NCBI GenBank assembly: GCA_900539155.1 | Contig: UQBE01000015.1 | Location: 1 to 40,647, forward strand | Reading direction: 5' to 3' | From: an uncultured Porphyromonas sp. | GTDB lineage: Bacteria; Bacteroidota; Bacteroidia; Bacteroidales; Porphyromonadaceae | DNA: 40,647 bases | Part shown: positions 16,629 to 25,210 of the stretch, piece by piece | Layout: every line of letters starts with the position of its first letter | Numbering within the stretch: position 1 is the stretch's first letter | Notes under the pieces: model-generated | Told to the model about the DNA's origin: nothing | Seen by the model: the letters and a program-made list of their open reading frames with translations, nothing else | The model's database searches: none | Position numbers and translations under genes: made by a program

Positions 16629-17969
16629 TTAAGCTTTGTCGACCTTACTATCTGTAGGCCAATACTTGTCCACAAGACTCTGACGTATGCTCACCTCAGC
16701 GGGTGTGAAGTACTTGGCAAAGAGACTCCACGCATGGTCGAGCATCTCGGTCGTATTGAGGTTGACGTCGATAGCTAGGAGATCGTTGGCATAGTCCTTA
16801 GCGAAGTCTAGCGTACGCTGGTCGTAGTCTGTCAGGTCAAAGCCGTTCTCCAGCTTGGTCTGAGCATTAGCCGCATCGGCATAGAGACGTACACCTGCAT
16901 TCATCACCTGCGGGTGGTCTTCGCGAGTCTTCTTACCAATAACTAGCTGCTTCAGACGAGAGAGCGAGCGGAAGGGGTCTACGATCACCTTACCGATGGA
17001 GGAGTCACGACGCAGATAGAGCTGACCCTCGGTGATGTAACCCGTATTATCAGGCACAGCGTGCGTGATGTCGCCGCCCGAGAGGGTCGTCACAGCAATG
17101 ATCGTGATAGAGCCGCCGTCGGGGAACTGTACCGCCTTCTCATAAATCTTTGCCAAGTCGGAGTAGAGTGAGCCTGGCATGGAGTCCTTAGAGGGAATCT
17201 GGTCCATACGGTTCGAGACGATAGAGAGCGCATCAGCGTAGTTGGTCATATCGGTCAGGAGGACCAGCACCTTCTCATGCTTCTGCACGGCAAAGTACTC
17301 AGCAGCCGACAGAGCCATATCGGGGATTAGTAGACGCTCCACAGAGGGGTCTTCGGTCGTATTGATAAAGCTCACGATACGATCCAAAGCTCCCGCGTTG
17401 CTAAAGGTCTTCTTATAGTAAAGGTAGTCATCGTTCGTCAGACCCATACCGCCAAGGATGATCTTGTCACTCTCGGCACGTAGTGCTACGAGTGCCATTA
17501 CCTCGTTAAAGGGTTGGTCAGGGTCCGCAAAGAACGGAATCTTCTGTCCCGTCACGAGCGTGTTGTTGAGGTCGATACCTGCGATACCAGTAGCGATTAG
17601 CTCGGAGGGTTGGTCACGACGTACAGGGTTGACCGAAGGACCGCCGATCTCTACATCCTCGCCCTCTAGCTGTGGACCGCCATCGATAGGCTCTCCGTAA
17701 GCGTTGAAGAAGCGTCCAGCCAATTGGTCGCTCACCTTGAGAGCAGGAGCCTCACCGAGGAAGATAACCTCAGCATTGGTTGGGATGCCCTCCGTGCCTG
17801 CGAAGACCTGTAGAGTCACCTCATCATGATTGATTCTAACCACCTGAGCGAGCTTGCCATTGATTGTTGCTAGCTCATCATTACCCACCCCCGTAGCGTG
17901 GAGCATACAGGTAGCCTTGGTAATGTTGGTGATGCGTGTATATATCTTTTGAAAAGCTTGTGTAGCCAT
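16629..17969 (-). CDS. atpB: V-type ATPase subunit B (non-catalytic nucleotide-binding)
   Basis: This 446-residue head subunit alternates with subunit A in the hexamer and contributes the arginine side of the nucleotide site. It begins with a beta-barrel domain, followed by the RecA-like domain with FFADPDQPFNEVMALVALRA (no Walker A lysine, as expected for B), LLTDMTNYADALSIVSNRMD and PDNTGYITEGQLYLRRD. Length is slightly below that of archaeal B subunits. Only 23 nt separate it from subunit A. Confidence 0.95.
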   Translation of the reverse strand: MATQAFQKIYTRITNITKATCMLHATGVGNDELATINGKLAQVVRINHDEVTLQVFAGTEGIPTNAEVIFLGEAPALKVSDQLAGRFFNAYGEPIDGGPQLEGEDVEIGGPSVNPVRRDQPSELIATGIAGIDLNNTLVTGQKIPFFADPDQPFNEVMALVALRAESDKIILGGMGLTNDDYLYYKKTFSNAGALDRIVSFINTTEDPSVERLLIPDMALSAAEYFAVQKHEKVLVLLTDMTNYADALSIVSNRMDQIPSKDSMPGSLYSDLAKIYEKAVQFPDGGSITIIAVTTLSGGDITHAVPDNTGYITEGQLYLRRDSSIGKVIVDPFRSLSRLKQLVIGKKTREDHPQVMNAGVRLYADAANAQTKLENGFDLTDYDQRTLDFAKDYANDLLAIDVNLNTTEMLDHAWSLFAKYFTPAEVSIRQSLVDKYWPTDSKVDKA

Positions 17970-17992
17970 TGTGAGACGTTAGATACTAGAGG

Positions 17993-19762
17993 TTAGATAT
18001 TAGAGGTGGCGTGCGTAGACTGCTGCTCGATCAGCTGCTCGTATTGCTGCTGGTACTTCTTGAAGTCTTCACTCTGAAACTCCGAGTAGTTCATCTGCTT
18101 GAGGTAGTTGATGAGTGTCTTGAAGAAAGAGCTCACCTCGTTGAAGTCCTCAAAGTTCAAGTCCGTGTGACAGATCTTGATCACTCTGTCGAGCATATAC
18201 TTCTGACGCTCTAGAGGCGTGTTGCAGTCGATATCGTCAAAGGCATCCTGCTGTAGGATTACAAAGTCTATCAGCTCAGACTTCCAGAAGGTCACGTGGT
18301 ACTCTACGGGGACGCCATCATCACCAAGGATGTTGATCTGCTCTGCGATCTCCTTGCCACGCTGCATGCGTGTCTTGATCTCGTTCACCTTGTCCAGCCA
18401 ATCAGAGCCTAGGTCTGCCGTGATGTACTCCTTAAGCTCGGGGTACTCGATATACTTAGAGTAGCTGTCGATTGGGTTGACAGCGGGGTAACGCTTACTA
18501 TCAGCGCGCTCCTGCTCTAGAGCGTAGAAGCATCGGGCCACCTTCTTCGTATTCTCCGTGACAGGCTCCTTGAGGTTACCACCTGCTGGAGAGACCGTAC
18601 CGATGAAGGTTACAGAACCTGTCTCACCGTTGTTGAGATAGACGAAGCCCGCACGAGCGTAGAAGTTTGCCACGATAGCCGACAAGTCCATCGGGAATGC
18701 GTCTGGTCCAGGCAACTCCTCTAGACGGTTAGACATCTCACGCAGTGCCTGTGCCCAGCGAGAGGTCGAGTCTGCCATTAGGAGTACTTTGAGACCCATC
18801 GAGCGGTAGTACTCAGCGATAGTCATAGCGGTGTAGACCGAAGCCTCACGAGCAGCCACTGGCATGTTACTCGTGTTAGCGATGATGATCGTACGCTCCA
18901 TCAGCTTGCGACCCGTGTGTGGGTCTTCGAGCTCAGGGAACTCGGCAAAGATCTCCACCACCTCGTTAGCACGCTCACCGCAGGCAGCCATGATGACGAT
19001 GTCCGCCTCCGCCTGCTTAGAGATAGCGTGCTGGAGGACCGTCTTGCCCGTACCAAAAGGACCAGGGATAAAGCCCGTACCGCCCTCTACGATTGGGTTC
19101 AGCGTGTCAATGGTTCGTACACCCGTCTCTAGAAGCTTGAAGGGACGAGGCTTCTCACTGTAGACCTGGATAGGCACCTTGACCGGCCAGCGCTGTATCA
19201 TCGTGATGTCATGCTTCTTGCCCTCGGCATCGACGATGACAGCAATCGTCTCCTCGACAGTGTACTGACCCGCCGGCTTGACACTCTCGACCGTGTAGCT
19301 TCCCTCCATGACGAAGGGTACCATAATGCGGTGTGGCTGGTGATTTTCGTCCACCTGCCCCAGCCATGAGCCAGCCTGTACCGTGTCACCCGCCTTAGCA
19401 ATAGGCGTAAAGTCCCACTTTCTAGTCGTGTCTAGTGGGTGGGTGTAGTCACCTCGCTTGAGGAAGACACCATCCATCTTGTCTAGGTCGTGCTGCAGAC
19501 CATCATAGTTCTTGGAGAGCATACCCGGTCCCAGTGTCACCTCGAGCATGTGCCCAGTGAAAGAGACCTTGTCGCCCACCTTCATACCACGAGTACTCTC
19601 GAAGACCTGTACATATACGCTTGCACCGATCACCTTGATCACCTCGCTCATCAGCTCCACCCCGCGTACGGTGATGTAGCATATTTCATTTTGCGATACG
19701 GGACCATCGACCTCTACCGTGACAAGGTTAGAGACGATTCCTTTTACCACACCGTTTGTCAT
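17993..19762 (-). CDS. atpA: V-type ATPase subunit A (catalytic)
   Basis: This 589-residue catalytic subunit has the N-terminal barrel, the non-homologous insertion typical of V/A-type A subunits (about 110-190), Walker A GPFGTGKT (234-241), the catalytic segment CGERANEVVEIFAEFPEL, and LLMADSTSRWAQALREMSNR. The motifs are complete, so it should hydrolyse or synthesise ATP. It follows DUF2764 by 8 nt. Confidence 0.97.
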   Translation of the reverse strand: MTNGVVKGIVSNLVTVEVDGPVSQNEICYITVRGVELMSEVIKVIGASVYVQVFESTRGMKVGDKVSFTGHMLEVTLGPGMLSKNYDGLQHDLDKMDGVFLKRGDYTHPLDTTRKWDFTPIAKAGDTVQAGSWLGQVDENHQPHRIMVPFVMEGSYTVESVKPAGQYTVEETIAVIVDAEGKKHDITMIQRWPVKVPIQVYSEKPRPFKLLETGVRTIDTLNPIVEGGTGFIPGPFGTGKTVLQHAISKQAEADIVIMAACGERANEVVEIFAEFPELEDPHTGRKLMERTIIIANTSNMPVAAREASVYTAMTIAEYYRSMGLKVLLMADSTSRWAQALREMSNRLEELPGPDAFPMDLSAIVANFYARAGFVYLNNGETGSVTFIGTVSPAGGNLKEPVTENTKKVARCFYALEQERADSKRYPAVNPIDSYSKYIEYPELKEYITADLGSDWLDKVNEIKTRMQRGKEIAEQINILGDDGVPVEYHVTFWKSELIDFVILQQDAFDDIDCNTPLERQKYMLDRVIKICHTDLNFEDFNEVSSFFKTLINYLKQMNYSEFQSEDFKKYQQQYEQLIEQQSTHATSNI

Positions 19763-19770
19763 TGTATCTA

Positions 19771-20757
19771 TTATTTCTTTTGTTTGCGTTTGAACTCCTC
19801 TAGCGAGGTGGTGCTCTCATGCTTGAGCTGAGAGACTATCTGACGGAAGACTTGCTCGCCCGTCTCTTCGTTGAGTGATACCCAGCGCTCCAGTATCTCC
19901 AGCTCTAGGTAGTAGGCCAGGAGATACTCAATGTCAAAGGGCTTGAAGAAGGTCTGCTCCTCGAGCCAATCCCAGCGAAGCCGGTCTATCAGCTGCTCGC
20001 GACGAGCGATGTCCTCCTCGCGACTGATATTGACCAACTGCTGTATCTGAGGAAAGAGCTCCTCCGTAATGCTAAAGTCTGCAGCCTGCGAAGTGCGCAG
20101 ATGATGCTGCAGCGTGCCTCCTCCGATGATATACTCCTTAGGGTCGAAGCCCAGCTGCCGACTGGTGTAGGCGGCCAGGATATTCTTGATGTTAAGGTTG
20201 AACTCCGCCCACTCAGCTACGAATCTATTCTTCTGATGCATCAGATAGTCGTAGTACATCGCCATAAGCTTGTCCTGCTCTAGGCGTAGCTGCCAGATCG
20301 TGTAGGGTTCCTCCGCTTGCTGTAGCTCCTCACGCATCTCAGCGCGCTCCTCCTCTAGCTCCTCCTCCAGCTCGGGGTCGGGGAGGCGCATCTCGATGTA
20401 CTCCTTGATGAAGTCGGGGAGGTGCTTCGTGCGGGGACGCTTCGTGCGCTGCTGTACAGCTATGATATAGTCAGCCAGCTCCTGAGCATCGATCGTCTCT
20501 AGGGGCTCCTTAGGCTCCAGCTCAATCTCTGAGGGATCGTCCTCCCAGTGGATTGAGTCGTCCGAGAGCCACGCATTGATCGTCTCCAAGATCTGCGGTA
20601 TCTCCTGCTCCATGAGGAGTAGGTCTAGGAGGCGTCTGTCACGCTTGGTGAGCTCCTGTCGTAGCTCCGCCTGTAGCGCATCCGTCTGTATCGGTAGCTT
20701 GCGGTCGTCTACTCCAATGTTTGGCAGACCTGCGATGGTCGCGTAGTACTTTGCCAT
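19771..20757 (-). CDS. DUF2764 protein, V-ATPase operon component
   Basis: This 328-residue protein begins MAKYYATIAGLPNIGVDD, the hallmark start of DUF2764, a family found in the V-ATPase operons of Bacteroidetes and chlamydiae. It has no signal peptide or membrane helix. It contains a very acidic Glu-rich stretch (about 125-150) and helical C-terminal half. The operon lacks genes for subunits C, F and G, so this protein may serve as a stator or connector such as subunit C; that role is inferred from gene position and not proven. Confidence 0.88.
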   Translation of the reverse strand: MAKYYATIAGLPNIGVDDRKLPIQTDALQAELRQELTKRDRRLLDLLLMEQEIPQILETINAWLSDDSIHWEDDPSEIELEPKEPLETIDAQELADYIIAVQQRTKRPRTKHLPDFIKEYIEMRLPDPELEEELEEERAEMREELQQAEEPYTIWQLRLEQDKLMAMYYDYLMHQKNRFVAEWAEFNLNIKNILAAYTSRQLGFDPKEYIIGGGTLQHHLRTSQAADFSITEELFPQIQQLVNISREEDIARREQLIDRLRWDWLEEQTFFKPFDIEYLLAYYLELEILERWVSLNEETGEQVFRQIVSQLKHESTTSLEEFKRKQKK

Positions 20758-20837
20758 AATGTCTTCGCTAGCGCATAGTTAAGTGGCGTGTAGAGAGTCT
20801 CTAGGCACCCCTCACCTATACCTTATATATAGCTTGC

Positions 20838-21431
20838 TTAGAAAAGCTCCTCCACGAGACGAGGACGTAGGAAGCTCTTGAAGAAGTTGACAAACTCCTC
20901 CTCACCGAAGTTGACCTTGTAAGAGCCATCAGCAGGTGCTACGGAGAAGCCAGCACCCTGAGCCGATCCCGTGCGGATCGTCACCTGGCCACTATCTAGT
21001 AGTGCCTTAGCGTTGCCGAGCATATACTTCTCCAGCGCCTCAGCATTCGCTGTCTCGATGACCATCGGCTCACCGACCGTCCACTGCTGAACGATGGCGA
21101 GCATCAACTTCTGCATAAAGTCTGCATCAGTCGTCATTGCCTTGACATTGTCGCGTACGATGCGATCTGTCAGACTGTCTGCGATGGTACTCTGCGTAGA
21201 GCTAACCACCTGCTCAGCGTATAGCTTGAGCTCTGCTTGGGTGTTTTTAGTTAGATCCGCTGCCTGACGCTGGGCATCATTCACGATGCGCTGTGCCTCG
21301 GCCTGTGCGGTAGCGACCATCTCGTCGCTCTGCTGCTTAGCCTTGGCTAAGATCTGAGCAGCCTCTTGATTTCCCTTTTCTACCCCTTCGTGGTAGATCT
21401 TGTCGGTGAGTTCCTTAATCTTGGAGTCCAT
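20838..21431 (-). CDS. atpE: V-type ATPase subunit E (peripheral stalk)
   Basis: This 197-residue stalk protein has a long N-terminal Ala/Gln/Glu-rich coiled coil (about 1-85) and a compact C-terminal domain ending FLRPRLVEELF. It connects the catalytic head to subunit I. It is the first gene of the minus-strand operon; a promoter lies about 85 nt upstream. An 80-nt gap separates it from DUF2764. Confidence 0.92.
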   Translation of the reverse strand: MDSKIKELTDKIYHEGVEKGNQEAAQILAKAKQQSDEMVATAQAEAQRIVNDAQRQAADLTKNTQAELKLYAEQVVSSTQSTIADSLTDRIVRDNVKAMTTDADFMQKLMLAIVQQWTVGEPMVIETANAEALEKYMLGNAKALLDSGQVTIRTGSAQGAGFSVAPADGSYKVNFGEEEFVNFFKSFLRPRLVEELF

Positions 21432-21515
21432 CTATATGTAGTCTATGTTTCTTTGCTTGGCTTGTGGAGCGAACCCGCAGTGAGCATCTGCGTGGGGTGT
21501 CCGCTCTTACAGTGG

Positions 21516-21546
21516 CAAAGGTAATAATTTGCTTCAATAATTACAA
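21516..21546 (-). promoter_or_regulatory. Promoter of the V-ATPase operon
   Basis: On the minus strand TTG (21544-21546), a 20-nt spacer and TACCTTTG (21516-21523) match the Bacteroidetes promoter. The start would be near 21509, giving a leader of about 78 nt. Confidence 0.8.
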
Positions 21547-21567
21547 CGGTTAGGGACGATTCCATCT

Positions 21568-21699
21568 CCACTTCTCTCGATAAAACTCTAGTTTCTTACC
21601 GATGAAACTAAAGTTTCTTGCCCTGGAAACTTTGCGCCCTTTCCCAGAAGTGAGATGACATTTCCCGAGAAGTCGAATCACTTCTCCGCAGGCACCTCT
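21568..21699. repeat. Six diverged 22-bp tandem units
   Basis: Units start at 21568, 21590, 21612, 21634, 21656 and 21678. They share patterns such as AGTTTCTT at the unit start and GAAACT near position 15; later units change to TTTCCC.AGAAGT. Many are internally palindromic (GAAACTAAAGTTTC). The array ends 132 nt (6 x 22) before the next 22-bp array. Confidence 0.7.
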
Positions 21700-21831
21700 A
21701 CGATTTGCGTGTAGAGGCTAGGAAGCCCCGAGTATCTGGAGAGCTGTGCATCCCTGTGGTAGGCTGGACACTGTTCCGAGTCGTTTGTCGCTGTTCGCTT
21801 GGTGGCGGTGCTGTGTCGAGAGAAACGGATT

Positions 21832-22005
21832 TCCACGTGGATATTTCGAAATATCCACGTAGAGAATTTTTATTTTCCACGTGGGGAAGAAAAAATTCCT
21901 CGGAGGAATCAAATGAAACTTCGGAGGAAATGAATGACGCCCACGTGGAAAATAAAAAATATCCACGTGGAGATTTGAGATTCTCCACGTGGATATTCGA
22001 GAAAG
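21832..22005. repeat. CACGTG-centred 22-bp minisatellite, copy B
   Basis: TCCACGTGG-type cores start at 21832, 21854, 21876, 21940, 21962 and 21984. Steps are 22 bp except for one of 64 bp, which is filled by diverged units containing TCCTCGGAGG and TTCGGAGGAAAT. The core TCCACGTGGA is a perfect 10-bp palindrome. The same units occur in copies A and C. Confidence 0.85.
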
Positions 22006-22067
22006 GAGGGTAATTAGAGGTTAGAGATTAGAGATCCGATCACTCTGATAGCTCCGATGGTTCCGAT

Positions 22068-22210
22068 AGCTAACAGCCAATAGCTAACAGCCAACAGCCA
22101 ATCCATGGCTGACACATTATATATAGTAACCTCATCTATTCCTCGCTTGTCGCTATGCGTAGCTCCCGCCAGAGCAATTATGATGAGACTGTTGACTTGC
22201 AACAGTCTCA
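22068..22210. repeat. Short tandem repeats and hairpin of copy B
   Basis: TAGCTAACAGCCAA is repeated directly at 22067-22080 and 22081-22094, followed by a partial CAGCCAAT. Next come an ACATTATATATAGT block also present (inverted) in copy A, and an 11-bp hairpin at 22184-22210 (TGAGACTGTTG, 5-nt loop, CAACAGTCTCA). The gap 21547-22305 holds only these repeats and two promoters. Confidence 0.7.
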
Positions 22211-22267
22211 TAATGCGTCAGCCCTGTGCGGTGCGGGTCTCACACTGGTTTTATTGTTCGCTTTTCG

Positions 22268-22275
22268 TACCTTTG
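22268..22275 (+). promoter_or_regulatory. -7 box of the DUF4190-like gene
   Basis: TACCTTTG is an exact -7 match 30 nt before the ATG at 22306. A CTG at 22245-22247 is a near match to TTG at the 20-nt spacing. Confidence 0.6.
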
Positions 22276-22305
22276 GCTTCACAAACCATTATCAACTAGT
22301 TCCCT

Positions 22306-22653
22306 ATGGAAGTCAATACACCTCCTCCCTATGTGAATCGAACACCGGAGCAACAGAACAGGCCAGTTACAAATGTCTACGTCCAGAATGTGGTACCGAA
22401 TCAGAACAAGAATTCTCTAGGTACTGCGGGCTTTGCCTTGTCGCTGGTCGCTCTAGTCGTAGGTTGGTTCCCCGTCGTAGGTTGGATTGTATGGGTCTTA
22501 GGCGCCATCTTCTCTACTATTGGCATCTTTCGTAAGCCACGAGGTCTAGCCATCGCTGGGGCTTGTATCTCTTTCTTTTGGCTTATAATCTTCGTCCTAA
22601 TCTTCGGCGTCTTTATGACGGCGGTTGTGGCCGATGGCTACGCTAATCCCTAG
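22306..22653 (+). CDS. DUF4190-like small membrane protein
   Basis: This 115-residue protein has a 35-residue Asn/Pro/Gln-rich hydrophilic N-terminus. Three hydrophobic segments follow (about 38-54, 56-72 and 80-108), with the DUF4190-like pattern NSLGTAGFALSLVALVVGW and IFSTIGIFRKPRGLAIAGA. The function of the family is unknown; membrane location is clear. It has its own promoter. Its stop codon overlaps the convergent WbqC-like stop by 4 nt. Confidence 0.75.
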   Translation: MEVNTPPPYVNRTPEQQNRPVTNVYVQNVVPNQNKNSLGTAGFALSLVALVVGWFPVVGWIVWVLGAIFSTIGIFRKPRGLAIAGACISFFWLIIFVLIFGVFMTAVVADGYANP

Positions 22654-23303
22654 AGAAGCGGGATGCCAGAGAGCTGGTCGTGGAGCTGACGCAAGACGAG
22701 GAGCGACTCGGGTCCCATATTGAAGAGCAGGTCTAGGATACTGAGATTGGCGACGAAGCCGAGCGACCCGGCGAAGACTTGGTAGTACGGGGCGGAGGCG
22801 ATAGCCTCTTCGGTCGCTGTGCTGGCGGTGGCGATGGGTGGCAGAAGCTGTGAACACAGGTCAGCTGAGGTACCGACATATTGCTCTGTCTCTTGCCACT
22901 GGTAGGGAAGGTGGATGAGTTGGCAGATGCGCGTGATAAGTCGCTTATTGTGCTGATAGAGCGATGTGGATCGGTGCGCTTTGTCGAGGTAGAGAGGTGC
23001 TAGGTCGGGTGCGTAGTACTCGTAGTAAGGTGACGCACCGTAGCAGGTCTCTATGGTGTACCAGTGCTTGTGCCGCCAGTTGTCATGCTCAGCGATCTGC
23101 ACCGACTGGATAGGGCACTGCTGTGAAGAGCCCGCTAGGACGGGAATAGAGAGCTTCATCACCCCCTCGGCACCTACGATGGCGCAGCGATTGCGGTAGG
23201 TCTGCTTTTGATAGTACTCGTGTGCCTCAATACGCGTGGAGCTGTCCAGTAGATAGCTCATATAGGCGACTGAGGGAGCGTATGCCGTGGGGAGCACTAC
23301 CAT
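22650..23303 (-). CDS. WbqC-like family protein
   Basis: This 217-residue protein has the WbqC-like pattern: LPTAYAPSVAYMSYLL at the N-terminus, EHDNWRHKHWYTIETCYGAS in the middle and SPYYEYYAPDL. WbqC-like proteins occur in polysaccharide clusters and are thought to act on activated sugars, but no reaction is firmly known. It is the last gene of the dapB-lepB cluster and overlaps the S26 paralogue by 7 nt. The convergent gene overlaps its stop. Confidence 0.82.
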   Translation of the reverse strand: MVVLPTAYAPSVAYMSYLLDSSTRIEAHEYYQKQTYRNRCAIVGAEGVMKLSIPVLAGSSQQCPIQSVQIAEHDNWRHKHWYTIETCYGASPYYEYYAPDLAPLYLDKAHRSTSLYQHNKRLITRICQLIHLPYQWQETEQYVGTSADLCSQLLPPIATASTATEEAIASAPYYQVFAGSLGFVANLSILDLLFNMGPESLLVLRQLHDQLSGIPLL

Positions 23304-23782
23304 ATTACTGTTGCTGTAATCGCCGAGCGGTGAATTGGTCCGAGGTGGCGCGAGTCTATCGTCTCTGCCGTGAGCGGGGGCTTGGCTAGGAGCCAGTATT
23401 CATCTGGTGCCAAGACCACTTCGTAAGTGCTTTGCTGTAAAGGCTGGGGGAGTGGCATGATAAAGGTTTGCCGGCCACGCTTGCCCAGGACCAGGAGTTT
23501 GCCTTCGGTAAAGCGCAGGGTATCGCTTGGCTCGCCCACAACTCGTAGCATGAGTTTGCTCCCAGCTAAGCTGTCGGCTGTTAGCGTGAGGAGCACATTG
23601 TCGCCTCGATGTGGCTGTGCGATGCGGCTCATCAGGTGGTAGCTAGTACCGCTAGGTGTGGGCTGGCGATAGACAAAGAAGAAGAGACGTCCGACGATGA
23701 TGAGTCCTACCATGATCATCGGAAGTACCCAGCGTAGCCAGGTGGCTCGTCTCTTCGTCGCTATGTCAGAGTGGCTGCCCAT
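23297..23782 (-). CDS. Degenerate S26 (signal peptidase I-like) paralogue
   Basis: This 161-residue protein has an N-terminal membrane helix (about 17-37) and a remnant of the signal peptidase I fold: GDNVLL (60-65), LMLRVVGEPSD (77-87, matching the VKRCVGLPGD box of LepB) and TIDSRHLGPI (141-150, matching NSADSRYWGFV). Alignment by eye puts Leu79 where LepB has its catalytic Lys220. Ser52 lies at the spacing of the nucleophile but without the surrounding box. It may be an inactive partner of LepB or have another role. It overlaps lepB by 17 nt. Confidence 0.65.
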   Translation of the reverse strand: MGSHSDIATKRRATWLRWVLPMIMVGLIIVGRLFFFVYRQPTPSGTSYHLMSRIAQPHRGDNVLLTLTADSLAGSKLMLRVVGEPSDTLRFTEGKLLVLGKRGRQTFIMPLPQPLQQSTYEVVLAPDEYWLLAKPPLTAETIDSRHLGPIHRSAITATVIW

Positions 23783-25184
23783 GTATCGTGTGCATCATAC
23801 GTCTCCAGCGTATCTTGCCGTTCCAGAGACCTAGATCCTTGTCTAGCGAGAGCCAGAGGAGTGCGGGGCGACCTACGATATGGTCTTCGGGGACGAAGCC
23901 CCAGTAGCGACTATCGGCCGAGTTGTGGCGGTTGTCACCCATCATATAGTAGTAGTCCATCCCGAAGGTGTAGTGCGTGGCGGGCTCTCCGTCAATGAGG
24001 ACGGTGCCGTCGGAACGCTGCTCGAGGGCGTGCCCCTCGTAATTGTGTATGCACCGGCTGTAGAGTGCTAAGGCTTCGGGCGTTAGCTCGATGGTGAGCC
24101 CCTTGCGTGGTATCTGTAGCGGTCCGTAGTTGTCACGGGTCCAGCCGAGGTCGTAGCCTACAGGGTAGAGGTGGGTATTGGGGTCTTGCGACACTACAAT
24201 CTTAGTGACACGGTTGTCGCTGGCTAGTTGCTGGCGCATGCTCTCCGTGAGGGGAAGCAGGTAGAGTGCCTGTATGTCGCTCGGCTCAACATCAGTGAGT
24301 CCCATCGCCTCGAGGTCGCCCGCAGAGAGCTGTGATGCAGAGACCACATGCTGGTCATCGAGGCTAATGCCTAAATGCTTAAGCTCCTCCGCGGAGAAGT
24401 AGCCCCCACGGGTAGCGACCCAGTAGTTGAGCTGCATTTGCTCGGGGCGGTCCTGCAGTTTGCCGTCAATATAGATGTCATTGTTACGTATCTCGATGAG
24501 GTCACCGGGTAGTCCCACACAGCGCTTCACATAGTGATCACGACGATCCACGGGGCGGTAGACGATCTTGCCAAAGACCTCAGGCTGAGCTTCTAGCGCA
24601 GCCCGTCCGCCATACATCTCTTTGAGGTAATAGTAGTCGGGGTTAGTCACCTTGGTCGTGACGGTGTCGCCCGTGGGGAAGTTAAAGACGACCAGATCGC
24701 CACGCTGTACCTTTCGGATGCCCTTGAGCCGCTTGTAGGATAGCTGTGGCTTGCTGAGGTAAGACTCACGGCCGAGGAAGCGGTTTTGCGTTAGTGGCAC
24801 CTGCAGCGGAGTCATCGGCATACGAGGGCCGTAGGTCACTTTGTCCACAAAGAGGTAGTCACCCACGAGGAGCGTCTTCTCTAGCGAAGAGGTGGGGATG
24901 GCGAAATTCTGAATGAAGAAGATGCTGAGCAAATGCACGCCGATGACCGCCCAGAGGAGGTCCGCTAGTAAGGAGACGAAGCCTCTGAGTGCTTTGTTCT
25001 TAATGTTGCGATACCAAGACCAATTGATGACCTTGGTAAAGTAATAGTCCAGAATAAAGGGGAGGAAGATGAGCCAAAAGGGCCCCGCCCAGAGGATACA
25101 GAAGAGGAGGTAGAGGATCGGTATGACGATGGCTACAATCTTCTGAAAGAGGGTCTTCTCGTGCCAGTGAAGCTTGATTTTCAT
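23766..25184 (-). CDS. lepB: Signal peptidase I
   Basis: This enzyme cleaves signal peptides from exported proteins at the outer face of the inner membrane. The 472-residue product has N-terminal membrane helices (about 15-48, 70-93), the nucleophile box AIPTSSLEKTLLVGD (Ser100), the base box HYVKRCVGLPGD (Lys220) and the C-terminal GDNRHNSADSRYWGFV. A long insert between the last two boxes makes it larger than E. coli LepB, which is common in Bacteroidetes. It lies downstream of dapB (26 nt) and overlaps the S26 paralogue. Confidence 0.95.
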   Translation of the reverse strand: MKIKLHWHEKTLFQKIVAIVIPILYLLFCILWAGPFWLIFLPFILDYYFTKVINWSWYRNIKNKALRGFVSLLADLLWAVIGVHLLSIFFIQNFAIPTSSLEKTLLVGDYLFVDKVTYGPRMPMTPLQVPLTQNRFLGRESYLSKPQLSYKRLKGIRKVQRGDLVVFNFPTGDTVTTKVTNPDYYYLKEMYGGRAALEAQPEVFGKIVYRPVDRRDHYVKRCVGLPGDLIEIRNNDIYIDGKLQDRPEQMQLNYWVATRGGYFSAEELKHLGISLDDQHVVSASQLSAGDLEAMGLTDVEPSDIQALYLLPLTESMRQQLASDNRVTKIVVSQDPNTHLYPVGYDLGWTRDNYGPLQIPRKGLTIELTPEALALYSRCIHNYEGHALEQRSDGTVLIDGEPATHYTFGMDYYYMMGDNRHNSADSRYWGFVPEDHIVGRPALLWLSLDKDLGLWNGKIRWRRMMHTIHGQPL

Positions 25185-25210
25185 AGCTTGAAGGGTCTGT
25201 GTGGGTAGGA

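Noticed and set aside
17970..18006. TTAGAGG-like direct repeats between V-ATPase A and B genes
   Set aside because: They resemble strings in the repeat islands, but are short and partly coding; no element boundaries are visible.
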